Source: an uncultured Trueperaceae bacterium (lineage in GTDB: Bacteria > Deinococcota > Deinococci > Deinococcales > Trueperaceae). Taken from it: a DNA stretch of 41,057 nucleotides. The stretch covers positions 1 through 41,057 of the forward strand of contig CAJXOA010000019.1 in the NCBI GenBank assembly GCA_913057685.1. The letters are read 5' to 3'. Below, piece by piece: positions 39,718 to 41,057 of the stretch. Below the pieces are notes generated by a model, which was not told the origin of the DNA, did not search any database, and was given only the letters and a program-made list of their open reading frames with translations. The stretch's first letter is position 1, and every line of letters starts with the position of its first letter. The position numbers were made by a program, and so were the translations under genes.

Positions 39718-40739
39718 TCGATCTGTCCACCCGCTACCTGGGCCTCGAGCTGGCGTCCCCGTTGGTGGCGTCCGCTTCGCCCCTCACGAAACGGCTCGAC
39801 GGCGTCCGCGCGCTGGAGGACGGCGGGGCGTCGGCGATCGTGATGCACTCGCTGTACGAGGAGGAGATCGCCTTCGACCAGCAGGCGCACGACCACTTCC
39901 TCGACTTCGGCTCCGAGGCGTTCGCCGAAGCCCTCGACTACGTGCCGTTCCCGCAGACGTCGCCCGGGCCGGAGCAGTACCTGGACCTGCTGCGCGAGGC
40001 GAAGGCGGCGGTGGACGTCCCGATCATCGGGAGCCTGAACGGCGACACGCCGGGCGGCTGGACCCGCTACGCCGGCATGATCGAGGAGGCGGGCGCGGAC
40101 GCGCTCGAGTTGAACGTCTTCCTCCTCGCGTCGGATCCCGACGTCGCCGGCGCGGACGTCGAGGCGCACACGCTGGACGTCGTGCGGGAGGTGTGCGAAC
40201 GCACCTCGATCCCGGTGGCGGTGAAGATCTCGACGTTCTGGAGTTCGATCCTGGACGTCGCGCGCCGCCTCGACCGGGCGGGCGCCGACGGCCTCGTGCT
40301 GTTCAACCGCTTCTACCAGCCCGACATCGACCTCGAGGCATTCGAGGTGCTGCCGCGACTGACCCTCTCGACCCCCGAGTCGGCGCGCATCGCGGTGCGC
40401 TGGATCGGGATGCTGGACGGTCACGTCGACGCCGACATGGCGCTCACGAGCGGCGTGCACGATGCGGAGGGCGCCCTGAAGGGCATCGCGGCGGGGGCGA
40501 CGGTGACGATGATGACGTCGCAGATCCTGAAGCACGGCCCGGGGCGTTTCCGGGAGATCGAGGCGGACCTGCGCACCTGGTTGGAGGAGAAGGAGTACGA
40601 CTCCGTCGCGCAGTTGCGGGGGGCGTTGAGCCGGCGCGGCTCGCGCGACGAGGAGGCGTTCGTGCGCGCGAACTACAAGGCGACGCTGGACGCCTGGCGG
40701 CCGCCGTCGACGCGTCGGGGGCCGATCCCCGGCCGCTGA
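39714..40739 (+). CDS. Dihydroorotate dehydrogenase-like protein
   Basis: A 341-residue FMN-dependent TIM-barrel protein of the DHOD family: LSTRYLGLELASPLVASASP, VPIIGSLNGDTPGGWTRYAG, ADALELNVFLLASDPDVAG, VKISTFWSSILDVARRL and SGVHDAEGALKGIAAGATVT. The usual catalytic-loop residue of class 1/2 enzymes lies within a region of altered sequence (DGLVLFNRFYQPDID). This is the PFOR-linked branch often labelled DHOD-like, and true pyrimidine synthesis is uncertain. The GTG at 39714 overlaps the nifJ stop (GTGA) and has AAGGAGG upstream, so it is coupled to nifJ. Its electron acceptor may be connected to PFOR's redox pool (inference). Confidence 0.9.
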   Translation: MIDLSTRYLGLELASPLVASASPLTKRLDGVRALEDGGASAIVMHSLYEEEIAFDQQAHDHFLDFGSEAFAEALDYVPFPQTSPGPEQYLDLLREAKAAVDVPIIGSLNGDTPGGWTRYAGMIEEAGADALELNVFLLASDPDVAGADVEAHTLDVVREVCERTSIPVAVKISTFWSSILDVARRLDRAGADGLVLFNRFYQPDIDLEAFEVLPRLTLSTPESARIAVRWIGMLDGHVDADMALTSGVHDAEGALKGIAAGATVTMMTSQILKHGPGRFREIEADLRTWLEEKEYDSVAQLRGALSRRGSRDEEAFVRANYKATLDAWRPPSTRRGPIPGR

Positions 40740-40787
40740 GCCGGCGGGGGGCCTGGCACGGGCCCACGCTCGCCCCCCGAACGCACG

Positions 40788-40817
40788 CGTGCGGCCGCCC
40801 CGGAGGGCGGCCGCACG
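40788..40817. terminator. Bidirectional terminator hairpin between the DHOD-like gene and tRNA-Gly
   Basis: CGTGCGGCCGCC (40788-40799) and GGCGGCCGCACG (40806-40817) form a perfect 12-bp stem with a 6-nt loop. It lies downstream of the DHOD-like gene on the plus strand and of the tRNA on the minus strand. Confidence 0.75.
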
Positions 40818-40822
40818 TTCGT

Positions 40823-40899
<77 letters not shown>

Positions 40900-40946
40900 A
40901 TCTGCGAACGGCACCCGCCGAAGCCGGTGCCGCACGCGGAAAAATA

Positions 40947-41057
<111 letters not shown>

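Overview
This is a very GC-rich bacterial chromosome segment that fits a Deinococcota member, probably a Truepera-like lineage. The organism call is an inference. It rests on a two-OB-fold single-stranded DNA-binding protein, a Gfh1-type anti-Gre factor with the DDYDD tip, a NucS/EndoMS mismatch endonuclease, and many genes whose start codon lies 5-7 nt after a TANNNT -10 box (the leaderless-transcript layout described in Deinococcus).

Left part (1-12310): a truncated M17 aminopeptidase (pepA) at the edge, a compact UvrD-like helicase, a patatin-like hydrolase, ssb, an MFS transporter, an MscS channel, an FtsB/DivIC-like protein, nucS divergent from nfo (endonuclease IV), a flavin reductase, an ABC exporter coupled to csaA, and an MBL-fold hydrolase. 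Short GC-rich tandem repeats lie in several gaps.

Polyamine part (12381-16411): speA (minus) and aguA-aguB (plus) together encode arginine -> agmatine -> N-carbamoylputrescine -> putrescine. They diverge from two -10 boxes that overlap around one CTAG. An AT-richer islet follows (about 16458-18110). It holds one small membrane-anchored protein gene and otherwise nothing recognisable. Next come a TolB-like beta-propeller gene coupled to gldC, and a long-form sugar-phosphate nucleotidyltransferase.

Nitrogen and housekeeping part (20878-25300): amt-glnK behind a strong TTGACA-17-TACGCT promoter with repeated CCGTGCA elements, a small acidic protein, and a gfh1-lysS operon on the minus strand.

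Osmoprotectant part (25505-33986, all minus): two complete and different glycine betaine/choline-type ABC uptake systems. The first (osmF-type binding protein, long permease, CBS ATPase, second permease) has the gene order of E. coli yehZYXW. The second is proX-proV-proW. In both, the binding-protein gene is first and is separated from the rest by a strong RNA hairpin, and both have recognisable sigma70-type promoters. The long permease of the first system has its core domain split by about 160 extra membrane residues.

Right part (34165-41057): a Slt-type lytic transglycosylase, a 1204-residue pyruvate:ferredoxin oxidoreductase (nifJ) overlapping a dihydroorotate-dehydrogenase-like gene, then a tRNA-Gly(GCC) and a 5S rRNA gene on the minus strand. 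The 5S gene marks the end of an rRNA operon that continues beyond the window. I saw no CRISPR array, intact insertion sequence, prophage or defence operon.
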